54,189 nt of DNA from an uncultured Agathobacter sp. (GCA_945910395.1 CAMDYX010000015.1:1-54189), one strand, 5' to 3'. Shown: positions 16,563 to 26,581, counted from the first letter of the stretch. The notes: generated from the letters alone by a model not told the origin. Made by a program: numbers and translations.

Positions 16563-17474
16563 ATGGGTAAGTATGTTGTAAAAAGAGTATTGCTTGCAAT
16601 TCTTACGGTAATCGTCATAAGTATGATTACATTTTTTGCCATGAATGCGATTCCGGGCGGACCTTTTAATAAGGAAAAGGCATCCAGTCCGGCCGTAATT
16701 GCAGCATTAGAGGCTAGATACAATTTGGATAAGCCGGTGACGCAGCAGTATGTTCTTTATATGAAGAATCTCATGCACGGCGAATTCGGCGTCAGCTTAA
16801 AGAATGGCCGGGAGATTTCAGCAATCATCGGAGAGAGCTTTCCAATATCAGCAAAACTAGGACTTCTTGCTGCTGCTTTTGCAATTGTTGCGGGAATCGT
16901 ATTAGGATCTACCGCAGCCTTGATGCGAAACAGATGGCCAGACCGGGTGATTGTATTTTTTATTACCTTGATTACTGCGATGCCGTCCTTTGTTGTTGCA
17001 ACGCTTCTGCTTTATTTCTTTTGCATGAAGCTTGGCTGGGTTTCCGCATTTAATGCAGGAAGCAATATGACGCTTCTTCCTGTTGTTGCCCTTTCCATGT
17101 CACCGATGGCATATATCACTCGTCTTACAAAGACCTCCATGTTAGATGCATTGGGACAGGATTACATCCGTACCGCAAAGGCCAAGGGTGTGTCACAGCT
17201 TAAGGTTATTTTTATTCACGGACTTCGAAATGCACTGATTCCGGTCATTACCTATGTGGGTCCGATGATTGCCGGTATACTTACAGGCTCCATGGTTGTG
17301 GAGAGCATTTTTAATATCGGTGGTTTAGGATCTAAGTTCGTTAGTGCAATTACAAACCGTGATTATACACTGATTATGGCAACCACCATTTTTCTTGCAG
17401 TAATCATGGTCATTGCAAATCTGATTACAGATATTATTTACAAAATTGTTGATCCGCGTATTAAGCTTGACTAG
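16563..17474 (+). CDS. Peptide ABC transporter permease (OppB/DppB-like), second system
   Basis: A 303-residue permease with N-terminal helix KRVLLAILTVIVISMITFFAM. The OppB loop is PAVIAALEARYNLDKPVTQQY, and the coupling loop is LGQDYIRTAKAKGVSQLKVIFIH. The C-terminal motif IVDPRIKLD ends the protein. It is the first structural gene of a B-C-D-F-A operon. The ATG at 16563 follows ATAGGGGA; an in-frame upstream ATG at 16539 has no such site. Confidence 0.95.
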   Translation: MGKYVVKRVLLAILTVIVISMITFFAMNAIPGGPFNKEKASSPAVIAALEARYNLDKPVTQQYVLYMKNLMHGEFGVSLKNGREISAIIGESFPISAKLGLLAAAFAIVAGIVLGSTAALMRNRWPDRVIVFFITLITAMPSFVVATLLLYFFCMKLGWVSAFNAGSNMTLLPVVALSMSPMAYITRLTKTSMLDALGQDYIRTAKAKGVSQLKVIFIHGLRNALIPVITYVGPMIAGILTGSMVVESIFNIGGLGSKFVSAITNRDYTLIMATTIFLAVIMVIANLITDIIYKIVDPRIKLD

Positions 17475-17486
17475 GAGGAGACGAAA

Positions 17487-18545
17487 ATGAGTGATAATTT
17501 GAAAAGAGCGCCTTTCTCAGCACAGATTGATCTGAGCAAGTTTAACATGAAGGATTTTACAAAGGCGACAGAGGAAGAAAAGAAGCAGCAGGATGTTATG
17601 GGCGAGTCTACTACTTTTTTTAAGGATGGCATGAGAAGACTTCGCAAAAATCCTTTGGCAATGGGATCCATTGTAGTTCTTGTTCTTATTGTATTAATTA
17701 TTCTTTTGGCACCAAAGATTGTTCCTTACGGATATGCGGATATCGTTAAGGGTTCAAGTAACCTCGCACCATTTGAGTACAGTAAGGCGGAGCTTGCAAA
17801 AATTGATAAGGGAGAGAAGGTCTTTCCTCACATTTTTGGTACAGATTCCCTGGGGCGTGATTATTTTATCCGTGTTGTATATGGAGCGAGAGTTTCTCTT
17901 GGAGTTGGTATTTTCGCATCACTCCTTGTACTTATCATCGGAATGCTCTACGGCTCCATTTCCGGATATCTTGGCGGAAAGGTGGACATGGTCATGATGC
18001 GTATCGTAGATATCATCTACTCTCTTCCGGACATGCTGATGATTATCCTTCTTGCCGTAGTTTTAAATGAGACACTGACACCGATCATCGCCGGAACGGT
18101 TCTGGCAAAGCTTGGTGTCAATATGATCGCACTTTTTATTGTATTTGGTCTTCTGTACTGGGTTGGAATGGCCAGACTGATTCGTGGGCAGATTCTTTCC
18201 ATTAAGCAGAATGAATATGTGCTTGCTGCAAAGTGTATCGGAACATCCACTCCGAGAATCATCCGTAAGCATATTCTGCCGAACTGCCTGTCTGTCATTA
18301 TTATTACAACGGCACTTCAGATACCATCTGCGATTTTTACAGAGAGCTACCTTTCCTTCGTAGGACTTGGAGTTTCTGCTCCGATGCCTTCCCTTGGTTC
18401 CCTGGCAAATGAGGCGAGAAGCGGATTGCAGACCTATCCGTCGAGACTTATTTTCCCGGCTATGGCAATCTGTCTGATCGTATTAGCGTTAAATCTTTTG
18501 GGTGATGGTCTTCGTGATGCATTTGATCCGAAGCTTTCAAGATAA
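17487..18545 (+). CDS. Peptide ABC transporter permease (OppC/DppC-like), second system
   Basis: A 352-residue permease. A cytoplasmic N-terminal region of about 60 residues precedes the first helix (LAMGSIVVLVLIVLIILLAP). The OppC motif reads HIFGTDSLGRDYFIRVVYGARVSLGVG, and the coupling loop is NEYVLAAKCIGTSTPRIIRKH. TAGGAGGAG lies before the ATG, 12 bp after the OppB stop. It forms the channel with that protein. Confidence 0.95.
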   Translation: MSDNLKRAPFSAQIDLSKFNMKDFTKATEEEKKQQDVMGESTTFFKDGMRRLRKNPLAMGSIVVLVLIVLIILLAPKIVPYGYADIVKGSSNLAPFEYSKAELAKIDKGEKVFPHIFGTDSLGRDYFIRVVYGARVSLGVGIFASLLVLIIGMLYGSISGYLGGKVDMVMMRIVDIIYSLPDMLMIILLAVVLNETLTPIIAGTVLAKLGVNMIALFIVFGLLYWVGMARLIRGQILSIKQNEYVLAAKCIGTSTPRIIRKHILPNCLSVIIITTALQIPSAIFTESYLSFVGLGVSAPMPSLGSLANEARSGLQTYPSRLIFPAMAICLIVLALNLLGDGLRDAFDPKLSR

Positions 18546-18557
18546 GGGGGCAGCAGA

Positions 18558-19562
18558 ATGGAGAATTATAAGTACATTTTAGAGGTACAGGATCTGCATA
18601 CCACCTTCAAGACGGATAACGGTGAAGTACATGCAGTAAATGGTATCAATTTTAATTTAGAGCCGGGAAAAACCCTTGGTATCGTAGGAGAATCCGGATC
18701 CGGCAAATCCGTTACTGCCTATTCGGTAATGCAGATTTTAGCAGATAACGGTAATATTTCAGGGGGAAAAGTTCTTTATAAAGGCGAAGACATCGTACAG
18801 TGGGATAAGAAAAAAATGTCAGAGTTCCGCGGAAAATGCTGTTCCATTATTTTCCAGGATCCAATGACCTCCTTAAATCCGGTATATACGGTGGGATATC
18901 AGTTAGAGGAAGCAATTCTGCTTCATACCAACCGGACGAAGAAGGAAGCAAAGGCCCGGGCGGTAGAGATGCTTACTCTTGTAGGGGTCAATGAACCGGA
19001 AAAGAGAGTAAAACAGTATCCCCATGAGTTGTCCGGAGGTATGAGACAACGTGTAATGATTGCCATGGCTTTGGCCTGTGAACCGGACATCCTGATTGCC
19101 GATGAGCCTACTACAGCTCTTGATGTGACCATTCAGGCTCAGATTCTTGAGCTGATGCAGGAACTTCAGAAAAAGCTTGGAATGGCAATCATCATGGTTA
19201 CCCATGATCTTGGTGTGATTGCTTCCATGTGCGATGAGATTATTGTTATGTACGGCGGTCGGGTATGTGAACGGGGAACCGCAGATGATATTTTCTACAG
19301 TCCCGCCCATGAATATACAAAGGGGCTTCTGCGTTCCATCCCTACAACGTCAAACAGCGGGGAACGTCTGGTCCCCATCGGCGGAACACCGATTAACCTT
19401 TTGAATATGCCACAGGGCTGTGCATTCTGCCCGCGTTGTGACGAAGCTATGAAGATTTGTCTGTCAGAGGTTCCGGAGGAAATCCGCATCAGTGACAGTC
19501 ATCTGGCGGCCTGCTGGATGAATATCAAGAATATGTATGAGGAGGGAAATGCAGATGAGTAA
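18558..19562 (+). CDS. Peptide ABC transporter ATP-binding protein (OppD-like), second system
   Basis: A 334-residue ATPase. It has Walker [15 protein letters not shown]-loop [15 protein letters not shown], signature [14 protein letters not shown], Walker [13 protein letters not shown], switch MVTHDLG, and the C-terminal Cys-containing OppD tail ([15 protein letters not shown]). It lacks the Lys-rich N-terminal extension of the first-system paralogue. An AAGGGGG site precedes the ATG. Its end overlaps the start of OppF. Confidence 0.95.
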   Translation: MENYKYILEVQDLHTTFKTDNGEVHAVNGINFNLEPGKTLGIVGESGSGKSVTAYSVMQILADNGNISGGKVLYKGEDIVQWDKKKMSEFRGKCCSIIFQDPMTSLNPVYTVGYQLEEAILLHTNRTKKEAKARAVEMLTLVGVNEPEKRVKQYPHELSGGMRQRVMIAMALACEPDILIADEPTTALDVTIQAQILELMQELQKKLGMAIIMVTHDLGVIASMCDEIIVMYGGRVCERGTADDIFYSPAHEYTKGLLRSIPTTSNSGERLVPIGGTPINLLNMPQGCAFCPRCDEAMKICLSEVPEEIRISDSHLAACWMNIKNMYEEGNADE

Positions 19563-20538
19563 CGAAAATGAATACGTACTTAAAGTCGATCATCTAAAGC
19601 AGTATTTCCCAATCCGAAGCGGTCTAAAAACCATTCCTCTTAAGGCAGTAGATGATGTTTCCTTTGCAATTAAGCCGGGAGAGACCCTTGGACTTGTGGG
19701 AGAGTCCGGCTGTGGAAAGACAACGGTAGGCCGTTCGATTCTTCGACTTTATCAGCCAACTGCCGGCCGAATTGAATTTGACGGAAATGTGATTTTTGAC
19801 AGCGAAGAAAAAATCAACAAAAATATGCAGCCATACCGCAAACAGATGCAGATGGTGTTCCAGGATCCGTATTCTTCCTTAAACCCTCGTATGACGGTGG
19901 AGGATATCATCGGAGAACCTTTGGATGTGCATAAATTGTATAAAAACAAGGCAGAACGTCATGATAAGATTATAGAGCTTATGGAGACGGTAGGCTTAAA
20001 TGCAGAGCATGCTACCAGATATGCCCATGAGTTTTCCGGAGGACAGAGACAGCGTATCGGTATTGCAAGAGCCCTTGCTGTAGATCCGAAATTCATCGTT
20101 TGCGATGAGCCGGTATCTGCATTGGATGTTTCCATTCAGGCACAGGTGGTTAATATGTTTGAGGATTTACAGAAGCAGAGAGGAATGGCATACCTCTTTA
20201 TCGCCCATGACCTGCTTGTGGTTCAGCATATCTCTGATCGTATTGCTGTTATGTATCTTGGACATATGATGGAGCTTGCGGATGCAGATGAGCTTATGAA
20301 TCATCCGGTGCATCCATATACCGAGTCACTTCTTTCTGCGGTTCCGATTCCGGATCCAAAGACTGCAAGAAACAGTAAGCGTATTATTTTGGAAGGGGAT
20401 GTACCATCACCACTTCATATGCCTACCGGCTGTCCATTCAGAACGCGCTGCAAATATGCAACAGAGCAGTGCGCAAATGAAAGACCGGAGCTTGCTGATA
20501 GAGGAGATGGTCATCTGGTTGCCTGCTGGAATCGATAA
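19555..20538 (+). CDS. Peptide ABC transporter ATP-binding protein (OppF-like), second system
   Basis: About 327 residues. It has Walker [15 protein letters not shown]-loop [17 protein letters not shown], signature [14 protein letters not shown], Walker [13 protein letters not shown], and a C-terminal [14 protein letters not shown] tail. Of three close ATGs, the one at 19555 (MSNENEY) has GGAGG at 9-nt spacing and is chosen; 19549 is only 3 nt from the site. It overlaps the OppD stop, so translation is coupled. Confidence 0.94.
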   Translation: MSNENEYVLKVDHLKQYFPIRSGLKTIPLKAVDDVSFAIKPGETLGLVGESGCGKTTVGRSILRLYQPTAGRIEFDGNVIFDSEEKINKNMQPYRKQMQMVFQDPYSSLNPRMTVEDIIGEPLDVHKLYKNKAERHDKIIELMETVGLNAEHATRYAHEFSGGQRQRIGIARALAVDPKFIVCDEPVSALDVSIQAQVVNMFEDLQKQRGMAYLFIAHDLLVVQHISDRIAVMYLGHMMELADADELMNHPVHPYTESLLSAVPIPDPKTARNSKRIILEGDVPSPLHMPTGCPFRTRCKYATEQCANERPELADRGDGHLVACWNR

Positions 20539-20610
20539 TCCGGCATTTTACATTGGTTCTATCCCAAATGGGTTGAACATATATCCAAAATTTTTAGGAG
20601 GAAAAACATT

Positions 20611-22359
20611 ATGAAAAAGAAACTTGTTTCACTTGTACTTGTTGCTTCTATGGCACTTGGACTTGCTGCATGTGGAAGTTCTTCAGCTCCTGCATCAACA
20701 GAAAGCGGTTCTGCTTCAGCATCAACAGATGGTGCAGCTGATTCAGCATCTGCAGTTACCAAGGCTGATGCAACCACACTTAACATTTTTATGGCATCTG
20801 AGCCGGATCATCTCGATCCAGCACTGAACAGCACTGTGGACGGCGGATGTCTTGCTGTTAACAGCTTTGAAGGATTGATGCGTTACAATGAGAATGGAGA
20901 GTTAGAGCCAGCCTGTGCTGAGAGCTATACGGTATCTGAGGATGGTACTGTATACACCTTCACTCTTCGCGATGGCTTAAAGTGGTCTAACGGAGAGCCT
21001 TTAGATGCTACTGATTTTGTTTACTCTTGGAAGAGAGCTGCATCTCCGGAGGTTGCAGCTGACTACAGCTACCTTTGCGAGATGTTCCCAAGCTTTACTT
21101 ATGAGAACGGCTTAGGAGATGAGGACGTAGTTGCTTCTGAGGATGGTAAGACTCTTACTGTTACTCTTGCAGCAGTTTGCCCATACTTCCTTGACCTTTG
21201 TGCATTCCCATTCTTTTTCCCTGTATGCGAGGAGGCTGTTGAGCCAACCGCAACTACCGATAACCCGGCAGGAACCTGGGCTTTGGATGCAGGCGATGCA
21301 TTTGTATGTAATGGTGCATATGTACTGTCAGCATGGAATCATGATTCTGATATGACTTATGTAAAGAATGACAATTACTGGGATGCAGATTCCGTAAGTA
21401 TCACTACTTTAAATGTTATGTTAACATCTGATGATGTTGCTGCTTACACCGCTTACCAGACCGGAGACCTTGATTTTATTGATTCTATTCCAAATGATGA
21501 GATGGAAACCGCTATGCAGTCTGATGAGTTTGTCATTCTTGACCAGCTTGGAACCTACTATGTAGGCTTTAACTACAACTCTGATCTTTATGCATCCCTT
21601 GGATTAGATGAAGAGCAGGCAGTTGTATTCCGTAAGGCACTCAACTTACTGATTGACCGTCAGTATATCTGTGATACCATTGGACAGACCGGTCAGGTTC
21701 CGGCTACCACCTTTATTCCTGCAGGTGCTTCCGATGGTAACGGCGGAGAATTCAAGAACAAGGATTACTTCGGAACCGATTACGAAGCAAACGTAGAGGA
21801 AGCTAAGAGCTTACTTGAGTCTATCGGATTATATGATACTGCTACAGGTGCATTAACACAGACAGTATCCTTTACTTACCTTACAAACAACTCTGAAGGA
21901 AATGTAAAGATTGCTGAGGCTATTCAGGCTGACTTCGCTCAGGTTGGCATTGAGATGAACATCGACCAGCAGGAGTGGAACGTATTCTTAAATACACGTA
22001 AGAACGGAGACTTTGATATCGCTCGTGAAGGATGGGTTATGGACTACAACGATCCAATCAACATGCTTGAGATGTGGGTAACAGAGTCCGGAAACAACGA
22101 CTGCCAGTTTGGTCGTGATGCTTCTAAGTCTCTTGACTGGGCAAGCTACGATGAGCTGATCAGCGAGATCCGTACCACTGCAGACCTTGCAGCCCGTGCA
22201 GAGAAGATGCATGAGGCAGAGGATATCCTTATGGATACCGGATGTATCGTTCCAATCTACTACTACAACGATCCATACATGGTAAAGAGCTATGTTAAGG
22301 GCGTATATGGTACTGTAGAAGGAATGAAGTACTTCTATCATGCAACCATCGAGCAGTAA
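20611..22359 (+). CDS. Peptide ABC transporter substrate-binding lipoprotein (OppA family 5), second system
   Basis: A 582-residue lipoprotein of classic OppA length, with lipobox GLAAC (Cys21) and a Ser/Ala-rich linker. The binding fold follows: LNIFMASEPDHLDPALNSTVDG, YTFTLRDGLKWSNGEPLDATDFVYSWKRA. It is the last gene of its operon, whereas in the first system the binding protein comes first. A TAGGAGGA site precedes the ATG, and codon use looks optimised. A terminator lies 35 bp downstream. Confidence 0.95.
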   Translation: MKKKLVSLVLVASMALGLAACGSSSAPASTESGSASASTDGAADSASAVTKADATTLNIFMASEPDHLDPALNSTVDGGCLAVNSFEGLMRYNENGELEPACAESYTVSEDGTVYTFTLRDGLKWSNGEPLDATDFVYSWKRAASPEVAADYSYLCEMFPSFTYENGLGDEDVVASEDGKTLTVTLAAVCPYFLDLCAFPFFFPVCEEAVEPTATTDNPAGTWALDAGDAFVCNGAYVLSAWNHDSDMTYVKNDNYWDADSVSITTLNVMLTSDDVAAYTAYQTGDLDFIDSIPNDEMETAMQSDEFVILDQLGTYYVGFNYNSDLYASLGLDEEQAVVFRKALNLLIDRQYICDTIGQTGQVPATTFIPAGASDGNGGEFKNKDYFGTDYEANVEEAKSLLESIGLYDTATGALTQTVSFTYLTNNSEGNVKIAEAIQADFAQVGIEMNIDQQEWNVFLNTRKNGDFDIAREGWVMDYNDPINMLEMWVTESGNNDCQFGRDASKSLDWASYDELISEIRTTADLAARAEKMHEAEDILMDTGCIVPIYYYNDPYMVKSYVKGVYGTVEGMKYFYHATIEQ

Positions 22360-22394
22360 TCTGTAATTTTTTATAGAATATACAACGCTTATCC

Positions 22395-22438
22395 TAGAGC
22401 CTTTGTTTACGGAAATCCGTAAACAGAGGCTCTATTTT
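22395..22438 (+). terminator. Terminator of the second peptide-transporter operon
   Basis: A near-perfect 19-bp stem (TAGAGCCTTTGTTTACGGA / TCCGTAAACAGAGGCTCTA) with a tiny loop, followed by TTTT. Confidence 0.92.
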
Positions 22439-22513
22439 GCTATATTTATCCTTTTACTGCCTCCTATTTTTGTGTATAATGGAAGAAAATAGTTGGGAAG
22501 AAGGATTTTATTC

Positions 22514-23170
22514 ATGTTTGGCGAGGATCGTAGGATCAGGGAATTGAAAAGACGATTGTCACAGGCCGGCTGTGATATGGAGGTCGTAAAAAACTGGCAG
22601 CGACAGCTCGAGCGCATGCAAAAGCAGTATCCTGTGCAATGTCAGCAGTTTGACAATGCAAGAAAGAGTCTTCTTGAAGTGGAAGCCTATGCCAAGAATA
22701 TAGAAGCCCTGCTTGTAAGAAGGGATGCCTGGACACCGGATAAAAAAAGAGAGCTTTTTTCTATCCAGAAGGAATTGAAAAAAAGAAAAAATGCCTATAT
22801 CCATGAATTTCTGGTAAGTAAAGAGGATAAGGATTTTCATCTGACCTATGAGACGATGATTAAGCTCATCGATCAATTTGATGGATCTGGCGACCACGCA
22901 ATCATTTTACAGAGTGAAACAGAAAACCTGCTTGCTATGATCAAGGAGGATCTGGAAAAGGAGATTCCGGATATGCTGGCACTTACCTATTTTTATATTG
23001 TCGGGTCCGATCGGGAGCTTGTTGACCTGCCGCCCAAAGAGCGTTTGGAAAAAATAAAAAAGGTATATGAGATGGAATTTATACGTCCCATGGAGCGTCA
23101 GCTTACAATCGCAAAGGATATGACAGCAGAACAGCTTCATGCATGGATTCAAGAAATTTGCACAGAGTAA
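22514..23170 (+). CDS. Hypothetical coiled-coil protein
   Basis: A 218-residue soluble, highly charged and mostly helical protein. The N-terminal 100 residues look coiled-coil (RIRELKRRLSQAGCDMEVVKNW, KRELFSIQKELKKRKNAY). The C-terminal half is predicted helical with no recognised motif. The ATG at 22514 has AAGAAGGA about 8 nt upstream; an in-frame TTG at 22493 is unlikely. A TATAAT at 22475-22480 may be the -10. It is 12 bp ahead of the next gene, so the two likely form an operon. No function is assigned. Confidence 0.75.
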   Translation: MFGEDRRIRELKRRLSQAGCDMEVVKNWQRQLERMQKQYPVQCQQFDNARKSLLEVEAYAKNIEALLVRRDAWTPDKKRELFSIQKELKKRKNAYIHEFLVSKEDKDFHLTYETMIKLIDQFDGSGDHAIILQSETENLLAMIKEDLEKEIPDMLALTYFYIVGSDRELVDLPPKERLEKIKKVYEMEFIRPMERQLTIAKDMTAEQLHAWIQEICTE

Positions 23171-23182
23171 AAGGAGAGAATT

Positions 23183-23701
23183 ATGGCATCATTTTTAACG
23201 TTTATTTTATTTGCAGTCATCATATTCCGCGTAGTGATGAAATCCAGCCAGGCACAAAAGCCAAACAGGCCAAATCAGTACCCGGGACAGCAGCCACAGA
23301 ATCAGCCCGTATACCAGAGTCAGCCGGTAAGACAGCAGCAAAGACAGCAGCAAAAACATCTGCAAAGAAACCAGACGATTGTGGATCGTGCAAAGCAGAA
23401 TACGGCAAGGTATCAGGCTGACACAACAAAGCAGCAGATGGAGAGCGAGCACAGACATTCGGAGTCTGTAAAGTCCACCGGAGTAAAGGAATATGCAGCG
23501 GCACAGAAGGAAGCACATCCTCATGATGCAGCCCATGTAGCTAGGGAACTGGATGCACAGGAAGGCACCCTTCTTGCCACAGTAGAGGATCTGATGGTAA
23601 AAGGGGTGGATACAAGCTTAAGCTTTGAGAGGGATTTTGTCGGAGAGGCCATGGATATGATCAATTCCTTTGCTATGCCGAATACGGAATCCGGAAAATA
23701 G
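23183..23701 (+). CDS. Hypothetical membrane-anchored Gln-rich protein
   Basis: A 172-residue protein. One N-terminal membrane segment (ASFLTFILFAVIIFRVVM) is followed by a low-complexity Gln/Pro region (PGQQPQNQPVYQSQPVRQQQ) and a charged C-terminal domain (LDAQEGTLLATVEDLMVKGV). AAGGAGAG precedes the ATG. It is probably co-transcribed with the coiled-coil gene upstream. The C-terminal domain could face the cytoplasm. The family is not recognised. Confidence 0.75.
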   Translation: MASFLTFILFAVIIFRVVMKSSQAQKPNRPNQYPGQQPQNQPVYQSQPVRQQQRQQQKHLQRNQTIVDRAKQNTARYQADTTKQQMESEHRHSESVKSTGVKEYAAAQKEAHPHDAAHVARELDAQEGTLLATVEDLMVKGVDTSLSFERDFVGEAMDMINSFAMPNTESGK

Positions 23702-23710
23702 ATTTCATAT

Positions 23711-23890
23711 ATCCCATTTCGGAAAAGTGTTCCCGAATGAATTTGCATATTTGAATCAGAACCCACTCTCGTTTGTAAAAAGCGTAACGGTACTAAATTC
23801 GCAATAAATTGCTCATTAAGTGCCGACGCTTTTTAAACGTTCTGATTCAAATAGCAAAATTCATTCTCAGGAACACAATTCCGAAATGAG
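23711..23890 (+). repeat. Family 1 palindromic element, copy 5 (forward)
   Basis: ATCCCATTTCGG to CCGAAATGAGA, full core, beginning 9 bp after the preceding stop codon. The preceding operon shows no other terminator, so the core hairpin plus T-run (ACGCTTTTT) may serve as one. The 487-bp gap up to 24188 consists of this copy and a family 2 copy. Confidence 0.92.
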
Positions 23891-23938
23891 AGTTAAGAAA
23901 TATAAGGAATTGTATTATTTGGCTGTGGAAATTTTTCA

Positions 23939-24136
23939 CTGTACCTAAAAACCTTGAAAAAAGCCGTCATTTTTGCCTTTTTCAAGGAGAATTGTATGTA
24001 TTTGCAAGATGATTTTTGCTCTGTACCTAAGAAATGAGGATTTTTAGGTATACGGTGAAAAGGGAGCTAAGAAAACATACAATTTGCCGGTTTGAGAGGG
24101 AATTTGGAGCTGTTTTTCGGGAAAATTAGGTATACG
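23939..24136 (+). repeat. Family 2 palindromic repeat, copy 2
   Basis: It begins TGTACCTAAAA and ends TTAGGTATAC. The middle carries CTGTACCTAAG...TTTTTAGGTATAC, and the inner arms are AATTGTATG and CATACAATT. The left arm also contains its own hairpin (CCTTGAAAAA...TTTTTCAAGG). It ends 52 nt before the next start codon. Confidence 0.8.
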
Positions 24137-24188
24137 GGAGTTTTTATAGCTCAATATCAGACAAATTAAGAAAAGGATATCGTGTAAT

Positions 24189-24800
24189 ATGGATCGAACA
24201 GTAAGAACGGGCGAGATTTACCGTCATTTTAAGAATAAATTGTATCAGATTGTTACCGTAGCAGAGCATTCGGAAAGCAGGGAAATGCTGGTAATCTACC
24301 AGGCCTTGTACGGAGACTTTAAGGTGTATGCAAGACCTCTGGAGATGTTTTTAAGCGAAGTGGACCATGAGAAATACCCGCAGGTGACACAGAAATACCG
24401 GTTTGAGCGGGTGGATGACAGAGAAATTTTAGGCAATGAGGATAGAAAAATAAACCAGCAGGACTGCAAAGAAAACAGTGAAGAGGCGAATACTCTGCAG
24501 AGGGAACAAGAACTGCAGGACGAATCTCATATGCAGAACGAATCTCATATGCAGGAGGAATCCGGAACACAGGGAGTCAGCGAAAAACTGATGGAATTTT
24601 TAGATGCCGATACCATGGAGGCAAGGTACAATATTTTGGTTTCCATGAGAGATGAGATTACGGATCAGCTGATTGACAATATGGCGGTGGTTGTGGATGT
24701 GGTTATCCCGGAGGGTGATCTGTATGACCGCTATGATGAGCTGAAAAATGCGATTCGCACAAGACAAAGATATGAATATGCGAATCGCTTAAGAAGCTAA
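24189..24800 (+). CDS. DUF1653-domain protein
   Basis: A 203-residue soluble protein. Residues 4-75 match DUF1653 ([48 protein letters not shown]), a small beta-rich domain of unknown function. A hydrophilic linker contains an imperfect 18-bp tandem duplication (DESHMQ / NESHMQ / EES). The C-terminal helical region (about 135-203) looks conserved in kind ([20 protein letters not shown]). AAAAGGA precedes the ATG. Its stop overlaps by 4 bp the stop of the convergent CYTH gene. Confidence 0.85.
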   Translation: MDRTVRTGEIYRHFKNKLYQIVTVAEHSESREMLVIYQALYGDFKVYARPLEMFLSEVDHEKYPQVTQKYRFERVDDREILGNEDRKINQQDCKENSEEANTLQREQELQDESHMQNESHMQEESGTQGVSEKLMEFLDADTMEARYNILVSMRDEITDQLIDNMAVVVDVVIPEGDLYDRYDELKNAIRTRQRYEYANRLRS

Positions 24801-25261
24801 AAGTCAAGTCCTATTAGACCGTTCCGGCTTAGGGAACTGTTCTGATATTCAGGATGACCGGTGACATCCCGGCCAAACCATTCCGGGGCGATAAATTGAT
24901 TGGAGGCTTCAACGGAAGGAAACTCCACTTCGACATATTGAAGTGGAAAAAGCTCTCCTTCGAACAGGTCAAGCTCAGCAATAAGTCCATTTTCTAAAGG
25001 AATTTCGTATCTGGTCTTCTGGATCAGAATGCCATCAATTTTTTCAGACAGATGCTCATAGGCTTCTTTGGTAAGAGGAAGATTGTATTCTTCTCTTTCA
25101 AGGAGGCCTTTTCCTTTGTAGGTCATATAGTATTCGTCGTCCGAACGACGGATGCGGACAACCGGTGCGGTGCATAGATACCCCTGAGATATTTTGCATT
25201 TTTTGTAATCGGATAGATCAGATGGAACTTCTTTTACCAGATATTTTCGTTCGATTTCCAT
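24797..25261 (-). CDS. CYTH-domain protein (class IV adenylate cyclase / triphosphatase family)
   Basis: A 154-residue soluble protein. The hallmark ExExK motif is at the start (MEIERKYLV: Glu2, Glu4, Lys6). Conserved basic residues ([14 protein letters not shown]) and acidic strands ([25 protein letters not shown]) complete the triphosphate tunnel. Most single-domain bacterial members hydrolyse inorganic triphosphate rather than make cAMP, so a triphosphatase is the likelier activity. An AGAGAGGG site precedes the ATG. Confidence 0.9.
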   Translation of the reverse strand: MEIERKYLVKEVPSDLSDYKKCKISQGYLCTAPVVRIRRSDDEYYMTYKGKGLLEREEYNLPLTKEAYEHLSEKIDGILIQKTRYEIPLENGLIAELDLFEGELFPLQYVEVEFPSVEASNQFIAPEWFGRDVTGHPEYQNSSLSRNGLIGLDF

Positions 25262-25381
25262 AAAGTAACCCTCTCTGTGTATAAAATTATTCGATAACGC
25301 TTAATAATATATGTATTATAACAGATTTACTGGAAATATTTTGTTTTTTTTGATATAATACCCGCTAACACAATGAAAACT

Positions 25382-25557
25382 TTATTTCGGAAATGTGTTT
25401 TTAAAAATGAATTTTGCTATTTGAATCAGAACGTTTAAAAAGCGTCGGCACTTAATGAGCAATTTATTGCGAATTTAGTACCGCTACGCTTTTTACAAAC
25501 GAGAGTGTGTGCTGATTTAAATATGCAAATTCATTTAGAAACACATTCCCGAAATGA
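25382..25557 (-). repeat. Family 1 palindromic element, copy 6 (reverse)
   Basis: In reverse orientation: GAATTTTGCTATTTGAATCAG, GTTTAAAAAGCGTCGGCAC, then GCGAATTTAGTACCGCTACGC. The terminal arms TTATTTCGG and CCCGAAATGA are slightly degraded. It fills most of the 354-bp gap between the CYTH gene and the DJ-1 gene, ending 58 nt before the latter's start. Confidence 0.9.
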
Positions 25558-25615
25558 CGGAGAGATTGGTACTGTTTTGGAATGACCAAAATGAATTTGG
25601 AAAGGATCTGATTGT

Positions 25616-26164
25616 ATGAGCAAGCTTGGAATTTTTATGGCAAATGGTTGCGAGGAGATAGAGGGACTTACGGTTGTAGATATCGCAAGACGTGCAGGAA
25701 TGGAAATTGATATGATTTCTATCAATGCAACAAAGGATGTAGTAGGATCACATGGGATAGCATTCGCGGCAGATAAGACAAAAGCGGAAGCAGATTTTGA
25801 TTCTTATGACGGAATTATTCTGCCGGGAGGAATGCCGGGAACCTTAAATCTGGGAGCCGACGAAGTAGTTACACATACCATCCGGGATTTTGCAAGACAG
25901 GGAAAGCTGGTGGCAGCAATTTGTGCAGCGCCAAGCGTGCTGGGAGAGAACCATCTTCTGGAAGGAAAGTGTGCAACCTGTCACCCGGGATTTGAGGAAA
26001 AGCTTCTTGGGGCAAAGTTTGTTGAGACTCCGGTGATGGTGGACGGCAATATCATTACCAGCCGCGGTATGGGAACGGCAATTGATTTTGCCCTGGCAAT
26101 CGTAAGATATTTTACGGATGATGCCACGGTGGCAAAAATCAAAGGTGGACTGGTATACGCATAA
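25616..26164 (+). CDS. DJ-1/PfpI family protein (YajL/ThiJ-like)
   Basis: A 182-residue cytoplasmic protein with the DJ-1 fold. It has NGCEEIEGLTVVDIARRAG with the conserved Glu near residue 14, then ILPGGMPGTLNL. The nucleophile elbow AAICAAPSVLG places the reactive Cys at about 103. The length and the GMGTAIDFALAI C-terminus fit YajL/DJ-1 proper, not PfpI protease. Members act as redox-linked chaperones or glyoxalase/deglycase-type enzymes; the exact activity is disputed for the family. AAAGGATC precedes the ATG. Confidence 0.92.
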   Translation: MSKLGIFMANGCEEIEGLTVVDIARRAGMEIDMISINATKDVVGSHGIAFAADKTKAEADFDSYDGIILPGGMPGTLNLGADEVVTHTIRDFARQGKLVAAICAAPSVLGENHLLEGKCATCHPGFEEKLLGAKFVETPVMVDGNIITSRGMGTAIDFALAIVRYFTDDATVAKIKGGLVYA

Positions 26165-26180
26165 GCTGCGGTTTTTCTGC

Positions 26181-26228
26181 AAAAAAAATCCCTGTTTACA
26201 CAATGGCTGTGCAAACAAGGATTTTTCC
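26181..26228 (+). terminator. Bidirectional terminator between the DJ-1 gene and the SASP gene
   Basis: A-run, then AATCCCTGTTTACACA paired with TGTGCAAACAAGGATT, then TTTTT. It can terminate both convergent genes. Confidence 0.85.
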
Positions 26229-26265
26229 TTTTTGCTATTTCAATAGAAAAGTGCAAAGGATAGGA

Positions 26266-26490
26266 TTATCTCATCTGCTCTTCCTGCTTCTGAATCATCT
26301 TCTTGACCATCTCGCCACCGATTGAACCAGCCTGACGTGAGGTAAGATCTCCGTTGTATCCATCCTTAAGTGGTACACCAAGCTCTGAAGCTACTTCCTC
26401 TTTAAAACGATTCATTGCATCCTTTGCTTCCGGAACTGCCATACGGCCTGAACCGGACTTGTTGTTTGAACCTGAACTTGAATTTGTCAT
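26266..26490 (-). CDS. Small acid-soluble spore protein, alpha/beta type
   Basis: A 74-residue DNA-binding spore protein. It has the alpha/beta SASP signature: AMNRFKEEVASELGVPL, the germination-protease-type site around the first motif, and GYNGDLTSRQAGSIGGEMVKKMI. It coats and protects DNA in the dormant spore and is degraded at germination. The ATG at 26490 has a full AAGGAGGTGA site 6 nt upstream. A sigma-G-like promoter lies ahead. It is direct evidence that the organism forms spores. Confidence 0.96.
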   Translation of the reverse strand: MTNSSSGSNNKSGSGRMAVPEAKDAMNRFKEEVASELGVPLKDGYNGDLTSRQAGSIGGEMVKKMIQKQEEQMR

Positions 26491-26513
26491 TGTGTTCACC
26501 TCCTTTACAGTAC

Positions 26514-26543
26514 ATATCATGTCTCGTATGGGAAAAAATATTA
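26514..26543 (-). promoter_or_regulatory. Forespore (sigma-G-like) promoter of the SASP gene
   Basis: On the minus strand a -10 CATGATA (26514-26520) matches the sigma-G/F pattern CATnnTA. GTAAT (26539-26543) sits 18 nt upstream, an imperfect match to the GnATR -35. The promoter is 24 bp ahead of the start codon, as expected for SASP genes. Confidence 0.6.
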
Positions 26544-26552
26544 CAAAAGGCT

Positions 26553-26581
26553 GTTGACAATAATTGGCAGTTGTGATTAAC
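26553..26581 (+). promoter_or_regulatory. Probable promoter of the leader ORF / ABC exporter operon
   Basis: A perfect TTGACA (26553-26558) lies 67 bp before the leader ORF. The -10 is poor: TTAAC-type around 26576-26581 at 17-bp spacing. It is divergent from the SASP promoter. Confidence 0.45.
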